A stretch of 64,000 nt of DNA, from NCBI RefSeq assembly GCF_003597395.2, contig NC_133778.1:24799946-24863945 (forward strand). Reading direction: 5' to 3'. Shown here piece by piece: positions 36,894 to 49,044 of the stretch. The notes below the pieces were generated by a model. It made no database searches. It was not told the origin of the DNA and saw only the letters and a program-made list of their open reading frames with translations. The position numbers and the translations under genes were made by a program. How positions within the stretch are numbered: the first letter of the stretch is position 1; the number at the start of each line of letters is the position of its first letter. Source of the stretch: Chelonoidis abingdonii (Eukaryota; Chordata; Testudines; Testudinidae).

Positions 36894-38661
36894 GCTAAAT
36901 TATTAATGCTGTTGTAACCCCTAAATGCAGTGGAATTGGCACATGGGCCAAAATTAAAAACAATAACACTGTTTAACGCTTTCTAAAAAGACCTGTCCTA
37001 GAATAATCCCACACCCTCCTTATATTTAACTCCCCATACACTTTGTAAGACAAAAGCCTAAGAGAAAACTAAGCCCTGCATTTCAACAAGATAGAGGGAG
37101 AAAAGGACAAACTCATGCACCTGATCAAGTGGGGTGCCTAGCAGGATATTAACATAAACACATTCTCAGTGGTTTTTCATAAATATTCCCCATCTTTCTA
37201 AATGCAAGCTGCTATTAAGCCACATCTCCCACTGTTCCCATCTCTGCTGCACTGGCTCCTCTCAGACATGCAGCTGTGCTTATGCCAGTGTGTATAGTCA
37301 CCTTCCACCCTCTTTGCTAGGGCACTGAATCTTGTTTTATTTTAGTGTTCAAAAAGTACTTAAAATGATCAAGAGTTACATGAGTAATTTCCTTGTTTCT
37401 TTGGTTGAGCTCCTGTCTAATGAATCAAAGTGCTACTGCCTAAAGCTGGTGAAAATCTTGCGACACCAAGTCCAGTTTTCTGTGCCTATTGTGGAGCTAA
37501 TATAACGTAATGCACATATTCTCTGTGCGGCACATGTTGGAGAATTTTGTTTTGTGTAAATTCTGGTTCCCACGCCAGCCCGTACATGATGTGTGGGTGG
37601 TAGAAGACAAGGGACTGGGGAAGGATTCTCCTAATGCAGGAGCACTGTAGTACCAGTGTAGATGGTCCCATGACACCCCTGCAAATCCTAGCACAGGAGG
37701 CACTGCTGGGGGCAGTAGGTGATGCTATGGGGAGTATACGCAGGATTAAGCTCTAAAAGGGATTCTGAGTTTCTCTGCAGACCATAATCAGCACAAGGGT
37801 TGCTCTAATTTACACAGGGGGCATTTTGGCTCTCACAACAGTCTAGAATCTGGAAGGGTACAAGGGTGGCATAAGAGCGTCCAATGTGATCATCTCCCGG
37901 GCTCTCAGGGTACAACATGAGATTTGGCCCATGTAACTTGTGAAATGTAGGAGGCAGGATGGAAATGTTGAAAATCAGGAAGTGAAGACAAAGGGCCAGA
38001 TCCTCAGGTAATATAAATCTATGTAGCTTTGTCGACATTTACACTTCTTCCTCTGGGGGTTAAACTGGACCCACACTAGGGTCCAGGTCAGTTCTGTTAA
38101 AATAAGAAACTTGTAATAAAATAGAACAAAACCTGAAAGAAAAAAGAAGAAAAATAAAATTTTACTGTTTCTCTCCTGCTCTTCCCGGTGCAAGGTTCTT
38201 CAGTTGCTCTCACTTCTTGGGTCTGCCACTGATCATTAGGACTTACGGGAGACTGAAATAAGTGCTGGCTCTAATGAAGCCAACTGTTCAGTATGTAAAT
38301 ATGCAGCTTTTATTATTTTGTTTTCTGTGCACTGCACCTTTACATTCTAGGAGGCTGCAGGGGTAGCTTCCATTTAGTATTTCAGTTCTGATGCAAAGCA
38401 TCTTATAGAGTGAAATATGTTCTCTTTTTCTGGAGAATTTATATTTATTCTTTCTTTCTTTGTTGTGCTTCCTGAATCTGAAATAAAAGTAATTTAGAAT
38501 GACATATACATGTATTGTTTTTTGAGTATAAAATACCATAACACCAAAGGCAGATTCCTAACTGTTTGAAGGAAATTGCTCCAGCGAAACTGTCTCTCTT
38601 TTCCTCTCACAGATATGAAATGAAAGGTGCTAAGATTTAAGCTGTACATATATCTATCTTT
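36894..38661. other. Unique DNA with a half-MITE
   Basis: At 37990-38042 'gggccagatcctcaggtaatataaatctatgtagct' is one arm of the same MITE type as 36763-36893. Nothing else recognised. Confidence 0.4.
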
Positions 38662-38805
38662 TTGCATTACAGTAGTGACTAAAAGCCCTAACCGAGATAG
38701 TGCCAGGCACAACATGCTAAGGAACAGCCCCTGCTGGAAAGAGCTTACAGTTTAAAAAGATGGATCAAAGGTGGGAGGGTGAAAAGAGGCACAGAGAGGG
38801 GAAAT
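38662..38805 (-). repeat. MIR/L2-type SINE relic, antisense
   Basis: 'gtgccaggcacaacatgctaaggaacagcccctgctggaaagagcttacagtttaaa' and then 'gaggcacagagagggga' follow the same order as the reversed SINE at 9616-9885, but are more diverged. Confidence 0.7.
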
Positions 38806-38909
38806 GATAGATAGGTCAGAAAAGATAATTACATTTTGCCAAAAATGGTGAAAGAAATTGACATATTTTCCTTTTGTTAGAAACTCTGAATGAATTTTTT
38901 TTATCCATG

Positions 38910-39026
38910 CAGGGTTGTCAGCCCTCCAGGATTGTCCTGGAGTCACCAGGGATTAAAACTTTAATTAAAGATTATGTCATGTGAGGAACCCTCCAGGAAT
39001 ATGACCAATCAAAATTGGCAACCCCA
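38910..39026. mobile_element. Non-autonomous hAT MITE (117 bp)
   Basis: It starts cagggttgtcagccctccagg and ends aattggcaacccca (inverted repeat around GGGTTG-C-A). A perfect 8-bp target duplication, tatccatg, sits at 38902-38909 and 39027-39034. Confidence 0.93.
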
Positions 39027-39049
39027 TATCCATGACAAATTTCAGAATG

Positions 39050-40352
39050 TGGTAGGTGTTGGAGCTGTGTTGGTCCCAGGATATGAGAGAGACAAGGTGG
39101 GTGAGATATCTTTTATTGGACCAATTTCAGTTGGTGGAAGAGACAAGCTTTTGAGCTTCACAGAGCTCTTCAGATCTGGAAAAGGTAACCAGAGAGTCAG
39201 AGTTAAATACAAGCTGGGACAGATTGTTAAACATAAGGTATTAACACATGTTGCAAGGAACCATTTAAATGATGTGGGCAATAAACACCTCTGCAGTCAC
39301 AGGATAAAGTAAGGTTAGTAGGTTATAAATTGTTATAATGACCCATAATATCAGCGTCTCTGCTGAGCCCATGATTTTTAGTATCTAACAGAATTCTGAA
39401 TTAAAGCTCTTCTTTTGAAGTGTTGTGGATATGGAGTGAATGCTTTTTGAAAAGTGTCCCTGGTGGATAGGGTGTTTTGTCTTCTATCATTTTCCTGTGT
39501 GTGTTCATTTGAGAGGGAAGGGATTGTCTACCACATTGGTTTTGTTGAGGCATTTGATGCACTGGATGAAGTATACCACATGTAGTGGTAGGCATATATA
39601 GGACCCATGAAAGGTGTGTTGTGGGGCATGTTGCTTATTGTAGCAGTGGAGATATGTCTTCTGGTTTTGCATCTGCTGTTCTGGAAGGGTCTGGTGTTGC
39701 TTTGAGTTGGTATGTCCTGGCCTGTGGTGACTTGCTTCTGATGATGAGCTTGGTGAGATTGTGGGATGGTCTGAAGGTCAGAAGAGGGGGTTCAGGAAAT
39801 ATTTATTTCAGGATGTGGTCCCCCAAAAGTAAAGGTTGTAATTGTTTAATGATACCCAGTATCACTTCCAATGTGGGATGGTATGTGAAAACCATGTGTT
39901 ATTGGAGGGTTTTTTTTCTATATTGAAGCCAGTTCTCTTGAGGTATTTGAGTGGCTTGTTCCATGATGAGATTTACTTCACTGGTGGAGGGTTCTTGTTT
40001 GGGGAAGGCAGTTTTAAGTGTGTTAAGATGTGTATCCTGGACTTTCTCCTCATAGCATATGCTGTGCTGAGTGCTTAGCTGTAGATAACAGATCTCTTGG
40101 TGTCTCTGGCTGGTTATTTGAACTGTGGATACAAGTGTGGTGATCCATGGGTTTCTTGAATATAGTTGTCTGTAGGATTCTATTATTGAAGCTGATTGTG
40201 GAATCCACAAAGTTGGTGCTGGTGAGAGAGTGTTCTTGAGAGAGTTTGATAGATGAGTGGTGGCTGTTGAAGCTGTGGTGGAAATTGATGGGGGAATTTA
40301 GGTTGTCTGTCCAGAGATTGAAAATATTATTGATGTATCTCAGGTATATCAC
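39050..40352 (-). mobile_element. Penelope-like retroelement, 3' part in sense on minus strand
   Basis: On the minus strand, 40352 to 40050 encodes the C-terminal half of a Penelope-type reverse transcriptase. RYINNIFNLW (about 40340-40311) corresponds to the family's RYIDDIF catalytic motif. 'FNSHHSSIKL', 'FVDSTISFNNRILQTTIFKKP' and 'DHHTCIH' follow in the usual order. A block near 39600-39500 (VVYFIQCIKC) could be the start of the GIY-YIG endonuclease region, but it is frameshifted. The non-coding tail at 39200-39050 includes a hammerhead-like segment and a poly(A)-like aataaaa. Both catalytic aspartates are changed to asparagine, and several stops follow. Confidence 0.87.
39141..39173 (-). 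other. Hammerhead-like motif in Penelope tail (decayed)
   Basis: On the minus strand, CTGAAGA (39173-39167) fits the hammerhead CUGANGA core. It is followed by a GAGC/GCTC helix-II-like pair and then AAAAGC where GAAAGC is expected, and GTC close behind. The G-to-A change at the second core box should abolish cleavage. Penelope-like elements are known to carry hammerhead motifs. Confidence 0.5.
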
Positions 40353-40356
40353 TGGT

Positions 40357-40796
40357 TTTGTGGTACAGGCCCATCGTATCTGGCCATGGTACTCTTACTG
40401 AAATAGTATCAGGAATCATAAAAACCATCCTCAGACCAGTCACCACACAAGTTTTCTACATGACAGAACTGACTTCCTCCAGAAACTTGGCAACATTAAT
40501 AGCCTCCCTCAGAAGAACATCCATATCACCAAGGATATTGCTTCCCTATACACCAAAATCCATCACCATGACAGCATTGCTGCATGCCTCAAATATCTAC
40601 AAGACAACGGACAACACTCAGATATCCAACACAAACTCATTGCCCAATTCAAACATTTCATCCTCACCCATAACAACTGTACACATAACAACCACTTTGC
40701 TCAAATGGTGGAAACAGCCATGAGTACTAGGATAGCTCCCCAATATGTGAAACATTTCATGGGCCACCTCAAGGAAGCATTTCTGGAAAAATGCAT
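40357..40796 (+). mobile_element. Penelope-like retroelement, upstream RT part, inverted
   Basis: On the plus strand, RPIVSGHGTLTE appears in one frame at about 40367-40402. After a frameshift come TDFLQKLGNINSLPQKN, ITKDIASLYTKIHHHDSIAACLKYL and TAMSTRIAPQY (about 40714-40746), then HFMGHLKEAFLEK. These are the N-terminal and middle blocks of the Penelope reverse transcriptase. They directly precede the RYIDD block in intact proteins, yet here they lie on the opposite strand from it. The element was thus inverted at one internal point. Confidence 0.87.
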
Positions 40797-40955
40797 CCTC
40801 AGCTATTCCACTGGTGAAATGGGGATACTACTACTTACTTACTTCATAATAGCTTTAATTAATTAACAAGTGAGGCTTAATTTTTTGTAAAATGCTTTGA
40901 CAACCTTGGTTGGAAAGTGCGAGAGACGTGTTAATCATTATTATATTATTAGAGT
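40797..40955 (+). mobile_element. MIR-type SINE fragment next to the Penelope element
   Basis: 'cctcagctattccactggtgaaatggggatacta' is the MIR core. It is followed by 'gtgaggcttaattt', the tail 'gtaaaatgctttgacaacctt...ggaaagtgcgaga' and a (tta)n end. It starts exactly where the Penelope homology ends, so the Penelope insertion probably hit this SINE. Confidence 0.72.
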
Positions 40956-41084
40956 GTTAATAAAGAGATATCACGTGACTGAAATGCAGCCCAGTCTGAA
41001 GTGGAGGTCAGTAACCAACCCTCATACACCACACCTGCATAAGGTTGGCAAAAGGCAGGGAAATTTTGGCCTTGGATTCTGGCA

Positions 41085-41230
41085 CTTGCTCTTATAAAAA
41101 GGCCCATGGGATCTTTACAGAAGAAAAACACAGGACACCTATTTTCAACATCTCCACTGAAAATGCCTGAGATAGTGAACTTCTTGGGACTCAGTGTATC
41201 TGTCTCGAGGGCTAAAAGACTCAGTGTGTT
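41085..41230. repeat. Ancient amniote repeat relic
   Basis: 'cttataaaaaggcccatgggatctttac' resembles the second part of the relic at 8636-8760. Weak similarity only. Confidence 0.35.
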
Positions 41231-43325
41231 GGGATTTGAAAATGTGGTTCTGAGGAGTGTATGTTAGGGACCCCTGATACTAGGATTACTATACTAGTAT
41301 ATGTTGTGGCATGACTGTCAGCCATCTAAAGGAAACACGTTCAATATTTTATCATTAAAAAAAAAGCAAGCAGGCTGCTAGAGATGCCTATCTGTCCACT
41401 TTGTACATAGGTACAATATGTGAGAGGTGATCACAGAGGCAGGTTTGTAATATCTAGAGTCCTTGGAATACATACATAGAGCTAAATCTACATATAATCA
41501 GAGAGCATGTGCACCATAAGAGCATTTTAAAAAAAACACTTATTTTCGTACTCTCATACTTCTAGCCCATATCTTTTATCTGGCTTTTTTTGGAAACGGT
41601 GTTTTTCTGGGGGAAGGGGTGGCACTAATTTGCTGTGGCTTTTATAATGGTAGGTTACTCTTCGTGGGGTAGCAAGTGAGGTAAAAATCCCCTGTTATAA
41701 TTTTACTTGAGCATCATTTCTAATATAAATCAGTAAGGAGGACAAAACTGTAAGATTTATATTGACATGTTGCTGACTGTTTGCTTCAGAAATATAAATA
41801 CAGGACAAACTATGTTTGCAGCTATCCATTATTTACATTTTAAAATTGTTTCTACAGAGGAATTGGGGAAAACGGGGGATTAAATGACTGGAACTATTTT
41901 TTTCCTTATAAAGCAGAAGAATTGTAATTAGCTTTATTTCCATTACTCAGCAGTTGATGTGTGATCTCTTGTCCCTGCTCTAATTTTATCTTGCGCCCTG
42001 ATTCAGATCTGCTCATTTACAGTGATTGTTGTCAACCATTAGGAACTGCTTAACCAGATTTATGGCAGCCTTATCCCCGTAATGTGTAAAATTCTCAATC
42101 CTTCCTTGCTTTCCTATTCATTAACAGTCTGTGTCTATTCTGTGAGTCTTTAACACTTTCTTCAGCTTTCATTGGGCCATATTAAATAAGGATTGCTTTT
42201 TAAGGACCAGTAATTCAAAAACTCCTTGAATTTTCTTGAGACTTTGCAGGTGCATTTTTCTTTGCCCTGCAAGTAAACCTAATTCCCCAAGGCAAAATTA
42301 TGATGGGGCCCAAAAGAGAGATTTATAATGGAAGCTGGTTACAACTTTAAGTATGGAGAAAATACCACCCCCACACAGTAGATGTTCTAGGCTGTGGATA
42401 AATTGATATATGTATGTATAATATACGTATATGTATTGGATGTATAATACATATCCAATAAACAGACTGAAGGGAATCTTCTGGGGGTGGAATCTAATAA
42501 ACCTCACCAGCTGGGACAGATAATTACAACCCACAAATTAAATTATGGTACACACGTCCTTATGCAGAAATCCCAAATTCACCTGCTTCCCTAATTTTCA
42601 AGTCTAATTTGATTTGAATAGTGAAAAAAATTTCACTATAATCATCTTGAAAGGCACAGTCAAGAGCCTCTTGGTCTTCACCTTGTTTAGCCACTGTGTT
42701 TATGTTAGTATGTGGACACAGACTATATTTATCATAAGGTGTTTGAATATTTTTTTTGTCAGTGGTTTATTTCACGGTTTATACTGATTATTACTTGAAC
42801 ACAGACAAATAATAAAATCACAGAGGCAAACAGCCTTAACTGTTTTCCTTAAATGTTCCATTAAGACTGCATGGAGATCAGTGAATATAATTTAAAAAAA
42901 AACTGCTTTCCCCTTTAGTTCGTTTATCATTCTTTTTGATTTATTATTGATTTTTTTTCTTCAAAGAAAGTATGTTTTTTTGTTATGACAAGTGCATTTT
43001 TTTTTTTGGAGAAAAACAGCTGTAAATATTGGGAAATGAAGGAAGTTCAAGAGACTTCTGTTTCTTCTCTGCGAACATACAAACAGGAATCTGTCAGCTC
43101 AGCAGAGCAGAAGCAGACATTAGGGAAAACCTTTGATTTATTTGGTTTTGTTCTGGAAACTTCTCAAAGGAAACCTTGGGAGGAAATAAGGGAACAGGAC
43201 AAATTAACATCTTCACGTTGTAATGCAAACGCAGTTGAGACAGGGTCAGGAATAAGGAGCAAATTTCCCCAGTATTGTAAAGCACATAAATTGTTAAATG
43301 TGAGCTATATTGCTGTTATATGTAT
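41231..43325. other. Unique A+T-rich DNA
   Basis: No gene or repeat of clear identity. An A/T-rich 'atatgtatgtataatatacgtatatgtatt' tract lies near 42408-42440. Confidence 0.4.
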
Positions 43326-43471
43326 GGGTCGGATTCTCCTTTGAACTGCACCTTGTGTACAATGAGATGGAGCATTATTTGTCACTGGGTAATGCTTTGC
43401 ACTGATCTTGCACTCACTTTGTAGCGGTATAAATGACTGCAGAAGATACAGGGCAATGGAGAATTAGGCCC
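43326..43471. repeat. Palindromic MITE (146 bp)
   Basis: The ends gggtcggattctcc and ggagaattaggccc are inverted repeats (11 of 14). The interior 'aactgcaccttgtgtaca' is related to the MITE at 30877-31035. Confidence 0.8.
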
Positions 43472-45184
43472 ACTAAGTTTTAAATGTCCCCCAATATCCG
43501 CCATCACAGACTTTCACTTCTTTGGGAAATATCAGCACCCACCATGCCAGTTTCACACAAATAACAAACCCCCATCTGTTTATAGACAAATGTACTTTTG
43601 GGAAAGATTTCTCACTGTAAACCTTCTCTTCCTCCATTAGAATGTACCAGGCAAAAATCCTACCATTAGATATACAAAGGGGAAAAAAAGAAGAAAGATG
43701 CCATAAATCAGAAGGCCAACATCTGTGCATGGCCAGATGACATCCTGCCATTGTGCACAAGAGCTAGGAACCGTCAATGTGGCAGCGTGTACATTGTGGC
43801 CAAAGGGGGGTGATTAATTGGAAGAGGGCATGGTTAGTTCACAGTCTCACAGGTGGGTGTGCTTCTATCGGCAATAGTTCTTATGAACCTTTTGCTGTTA
43901 TCGAGAGGAGCAGCAAAAAGGATTGTGTGGTGTAGTTGGCCAGTTGGACATGAGATATAATCTGTTCTTTGAAGGCAGGATGTCTCTTAGGCAGATGTAT
44001 ATATGGCTATGGGATGCTATTCCATTAGCACAGCCTTTTTAATGACCAGTAATGTGAAAATTTGGCACATAACAAACATTTGTCCACCTGTAAGTATTAA
44101 GAAGCATACAAATTCTAGTTCAGCTCACAGAGAATTCCTTTTATTTTTTTAAGTGCTTTACTCTGATGATCTAAAAGAATAAGGACTGATTTAAAAACCT
44201 CAGAGAGAAAATTGCTTCAGAAACTGGTTCCATTATTCAAGGCTATCATTACAGACCAAAACATTAAAATGTGAAAGAAACACAGGAACAATAAAATAAA
44301 GGTCAGTCCGCAGGATATGAGTTTAGTCAAAAACGTACTTCTCAAAATCAATGGTAAAAGCATTGCTGCTTTAAAAGAGAATAAGAGGAAAATGACAAAG
44401 AAAACAGCTCAGTTGGATGAAGTTGGTTTGATTTCCCTGAGAAATGTCTTTTATGCTCGCTGTCAATGTTGGGAAGACTGCTGGAAGCATTATGAGCTCT
44501 CATTTGCATTTCACAGGTTTACTGATTGACTGTCTAATAACCACACTACAAGAAAACTAGCCTGTAAACTTCTTGCGATGAAGGAAATTCATTTGCAAAG
44601 GCTAGGAATGATAACAGTGAATAAACGGGGAAGAGGACTGTGCTTTAAGTGTGTTGTGAATGGGTTTGTTTTCTGGAAACAAATGTTTATAACTGCTCGC
44701 GCTTATCATTTATGAACAATTCCTGCCACAGATGCAGTGCGTGCTGATTTGTTGAAAAGAGGAATCAGGGAGGCTGAGAAGTTCATCTCTTTTTGCTCAG
44801 TTTTAAGTTATTCCTTTGCAAGTTCACCTTTATGTTTCCATACAAAATGTTCCCCTGCTTCATGTTATTCATGAAGATCAGCCATGCTCTCAAGTTGCTC
44901 TCAGAGACCTTCTTACTCCCACTGGTGAGCAGTTACTGCCTGATCCCACCAGCTTAACTAGGAGTAGGTGTGTGAACTGTTGCTCGATATTATGAGTAGG
45001 GGAGGGGTGACAATTGGGACCATTATTAGCATTAGTGAGAAGGCTGTGTGCTCAGGAAATGGAGGACAAAAACCTACTTTTATTATGTCTTCTTACATAA
45101 TATAATCAACTATAGTGAAAGTCAAACAGTTTGTCAAGAGTCTGGGTGTTTTGGTGTGAAAGGCAATGTAAAAGAAAATGGAAA
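43472..45184. other. Unique DNA
   Basis: No recognised repeats. The region around 44300-44900 has a 70-codon frame with no known family. It could hold non-coding conserved sequence, which cannot be judged without a cross-species alignment. Confidence 0.35.
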
Positions 45185-45805
45185 TATGGTGTGTTATGCG
45201 ATACCCTGGTCTCATAGTGCTCCCTTGTGGGAAGTGCACTCTGCACCTGTTTGCCCCTGCTCTGGCTCTTGAATAGGGACTTCACAAACATCCTGCTTCA
45301 ATAATGCCTGTGTTCAGGCTCATTTAGTAAGACAAACACAAGCCTTTCAAGTCTAAAAAAAATCAAGTCCTCAGAGCCCAAACCCACCAGACTAGAAATC
45401 AGAAACAGAGGATCTTCTGCTACCACCAAAATTCCCTCTCTACACTAACCTTCAACAATGGTCACATTATGTCCTTACTAAACAGAATAAAACATAAATG
45501 TGCCCCTTCCTTGAGCACTCTTTCAGAGTGGTCTTTGCCCCTGCTTCCCAGGATCTGCAGAATTGTTCCTTGCTCTTTTGGCTTAGCACTGTCTCCCTGA
45601 AGGCCCTTTTCCCTAGCAGGTTCCCACTGCCTACCCTCTCAGGGGACTCTAGCAGCCTCTCCCAGGGGCTTCTTCTTCCTTCACCTTAATGGCAGCCCAT
45701 CCCTTTACAGGGAACACTTGTCCTATCAGTTGCATCTAATTAATGAACAGGGTTAGCTGGCCCCAAGCCTCTGGCCCTTTAAAGGGGCAGACCATTGTGT
45801 TACCT
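45185..45805. mobile_element. Possible diverged LTR fragment
   Basis: C+T-rich segments such as 'ggtctcatagtgctccctt' (45210), 'agtggtctttgcccctgcttccc' (45527) and 'ggccctttaaaggggcagaccattgtgttac' (45774-45803) resemble parts of turtle LTRs. I found neither clear TG...CA ends nor a target duplication. Confidence 0.35.
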
Positions 45806-47711
45806 GGTGAAAATGTGCAGCGGATGGACTGAACTCAGAGCTGAGTTAGTGTTTTCTCCACACAATTTTGCTGGGAAGTAAACGTCAGATCCTGAATGGC
45901 GGAAAGTTTCAGCACTTAAAGTAGGTGCAAAATATCCATAGTCTGAGATAACTGTGTGTATAACTCCCTACAATTCAAACTGAGCGTATTTATCATGAAT
46001 TCAAGGGATACAAAGTATTGGGTGGGTGTTCGTCCTGTTCTCACCTCTCCCCCACTTTGTTTGAAATTTTGAGAGTTTGAAAAATACAGCCAAGAAAGCG
46101 TTTTCCCTTGGAAACATAAATCTGAGCGTAGCCTGGTTAATAGCCTATTCAGACTGCATTGTGGCATGGTTTTGTCCAGAATAAATAATTAAAGAATACA
46201 AAAGGAAAGGTTGCAATCTGATTCAAGGAATCTTAGATGGAATTTTGGATGAATCAAGAAGATATGTGAAATAGTTAACCATTAGCCATTATGATTGGAA
46301 TAGAACTGGCTTTGTTTTCTACTGTGCTTAGAGATGATTCTGAAGCCTCTTACTTTCCTTGGCTAATAACTTTGAAATTTGAATATAAAGTTAATGTTTA
46401 TTTTCAATTTTCTGAAACAATTTGGAGTCTGGTATCTATAAAGCATTGTTCATAACAAACAGTTATTACAGGATTATGGTGAAATGGTTTTAGACAAATT
46501 TTAGGGCCAAGATAGATATTTTAAAAAAATAAAGTGTTGGACACATTTATTGTTTTATTGGCTCTCTTCCTTTGTCTTTTATTGCAAAGGAATTGAAAAC
46601 TCATGTTCACCAATTGAAATTATCTGAACTGATTTATATTGTTGGCTTTTATATTGGGTTTTGCAGACCCTTTGCAGTGAATGCAATGCTATTTCTTGAA
46701 GAGAATCACATATAGCTTGGTTAAGATGGCTGTTGGGGTTCACCCATCACTGTCAGACACTCCAGGATCAGCAGGTATTGCTTTAGCTCTTCCCCCAGAT
46801 CTACAAGCAGGACCTATTATATTCCTCTCCATAGAAGATGAGATGAAACAAACAGTTGATCTTGGCCTAGACTGTGGCATTGCTGCAAACCTTGTGTGTG
46901 GGTGATGCATAGTTGTGCCACTCAAAGGGCTGCCTAGGGAAGGAATTGTGCCTCTCACAGTGATGCACAGAAAGAAAGGTAATAATTTGCCGCTGGCCTA
47001 TAGCAGCAACAAATTATGACAGCCCTGCATAAGCTCAGCTGTACTGGACACTGGTCATTGCTAAATCCTTGCCTGTCTGCGTCTTGGGGAAAGTTGTGGC
47101 GATGTATCCCTACTTGCTCATGTAGTCCCACACCCACGTTCTTCTTAGCCCACACAGGGGACCAAGGAGATTTCATACTTTCCCTTTCACCCCTGCAAGG
47201 CCATGCAACCAAATTCAGAATCTAGCTCCATGATGTAAATTATCATTCTCATATAGACTACCCTATCTTCAGTTTGCGATGGAGAACTTTGTACAGATTG
47301 AAGCTGAATGTGTTTGTATATTCATTTTTCTTTAGGCTGTCATTTAAGAGATACATAATCCAAGTGGCCTTGATCTTCTGCTATCCCCTTCCTCTGATAG
47401 TTCTGGGGTTATTAGAAGAGGCAATCTTTCTTTCCTGTGCCATCAGTCATGGATTGAGGCATCAAAGTGATATTAATCATGCCTGTAAACAACCATCGCT
47501 GCAAAATTGCACTGGGATCATTTGCTCAGAAAGGGAGATTAACTTTTTAAAGTGTGGTTGTGTATGTTCTAAATTTTCTACAGCTGCTATTTGAAACTAA
47601 TATTTCCTAGCTTTTACAAAACAATCTGCAGATATTTATACAGTACAACCTTTGATTTGAGACTATAAAAATAGGTGATAGAATAGGAATATGATGTAAA
47701 ATGCATTTAGA
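45806..47711. other. Unique DNA
   Basis: No gene seen. The 19-base word at 46936-46954 is identical to one at 52492-52510, suggesting a diverged shared MITE. Confidence 0.4.
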
Positions 47712-47850
47712 TTTTAAGTGTGGGATTTTCAACAACATTCAGTGTTGGCTTAATTCTGCTTCCATTGACGTCAATGATAGAACTCCCACTGAATTTAATG
47801 GGAACAGACTTGGGTAACGCTAAATGCTTTTGAAAATCCCACCCTTAAAA
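47712..47850. repeat. Foldback MITE with 21-bp inverted ends (139 bp)
   Basis: The left end ttttaagtgtgggattttcaa (47712-47732) and the reversed right end (47830-47850) match at 20 of 21 bases. The interior contains 'ttccattgacgtcaatga' and 'actcccactgaatttaatggga', palindromic centres of the group. This is the best-preserved member of the small foldback class here. Confidence 0.88.
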
Positions 47851-48877
47851 TCATGTTCTCATTAATTTAGCTTTAGAAAGACATGTTGGGATAAAATGGA
47901 CTCTTCTGAGAACTGCAAACACAGTAGAAGCCTGCTCGCGCAGGTCTTAATTCAGCAAAGCATTTGAGCATCTGCTAAAGTCCATCCCCAATCTTAAGCA
48001 CATGTTGAAGTGCTTTGCTGAAGAGAGGTGGACTGCTGAATAGGAATTGCAGTCCTTGCACAGACAGAACTCTCGTTGCAGTCAGGACCACCTCCAAGTA
48101 TTTTAAAATATATATTTTTCTCACTGCTATTGCTAACAACCCCTTGGAAAGATGAAAATATGGTGGTTGTCATAAACATTCTTGCCTCCATTGCAGATGT
48201 TTTCATCTGTTTTTTAGTGTACATTTACTTCCAGTGCTTGGATGCCGACATTAACATTTTTTTAAAGCAGAGTCATTTTTAAAAATAACTGTGTAGGGGA
48301 TAAGCAAGCAAGCAACCAACCAAAGGCAGATCACTTTCTGGCCTGCTGTCCAGGACAACTTCCCCTGTATGTTGCTAGATCACTATGCCAGACCTGTTTG
48401 CACCCAGTGAACAAGGATTAAGTGGAAGGAGTGGAAAATGATTATTGAAACAGAGGTTTACAAATAAATGCCTGTAGAAAACAACATACTATTAGTTAAA
48501 AAGGTGCAACTGATGAAATAGCACTACTCTAATCCTATCTGTGTCACACTGGATCAGTAAAACACAATTGTTTTTGTACCAAAATTACTGCTGTGGAGTT
48601 GCTATAGTTTCAGGAAATATAAACTAGTAATTTTCTACCATGATTAAACTATAGTCATGTTTTACAATTCTATTTAATGATGTTTATTTATGGTGCAATA
48701 TATTATGTGTGTACACTAACATTTCAGAAACTGTGAAGTAAGCATGATAAAAATTAAGGGCCAAAATAATGAGTAAATAAAATATCAATGTCCAGTTTTT
48801 AATATGATATATACACAAACTCAGGGGTTATGTCAATAGCCATTAAAATTAAGATTTTCAAAGCCACATAAGGAACT
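47851..48877. other. Otherwise unique DNA
   Basis: Apart from the MITE just noted, nothing is recognised before the CR1 fragment. Confidence 0.35.
47948..48030. repeat. Palindromic MITE
   Basis: 'aattcagcaaagcatttgagcat' is mirrored by 'gcacatgttgaagtgctttgctgaa', with a short centre of 'tccatcccca'. Confidence 0.75.
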
Positions 48878-49044
48878 TCATAGATTTAAGACCAGAAAGG
48901 ACTATTATGGTTGTTTATCCTGACCTGCATAACACAGGACATCAAACCACACTCAGAAATTCCTGCATCCTGGCCATAACTTCTGTGACCAAATCACTTC
49001 ATAACCTTTTCCTAATTAAACATGTAAGCAGAGTCAGGATGAGC
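48878..49044 (-). mobile_element. CR1 LINE 3' end, antisense, left of the LTR
   Basis: 'ttcatagatttaagaccagaaaggac...cctgacctgcataacacagg' is the reversed CR1 3' end. 'aggttatgaagtgatttggtcacag', read on the minus strand, continues the CR1 ORF2 3' region. Together with 50287-50765 it forms one CR1 copy split by an LTR. Confidence 0.85.
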
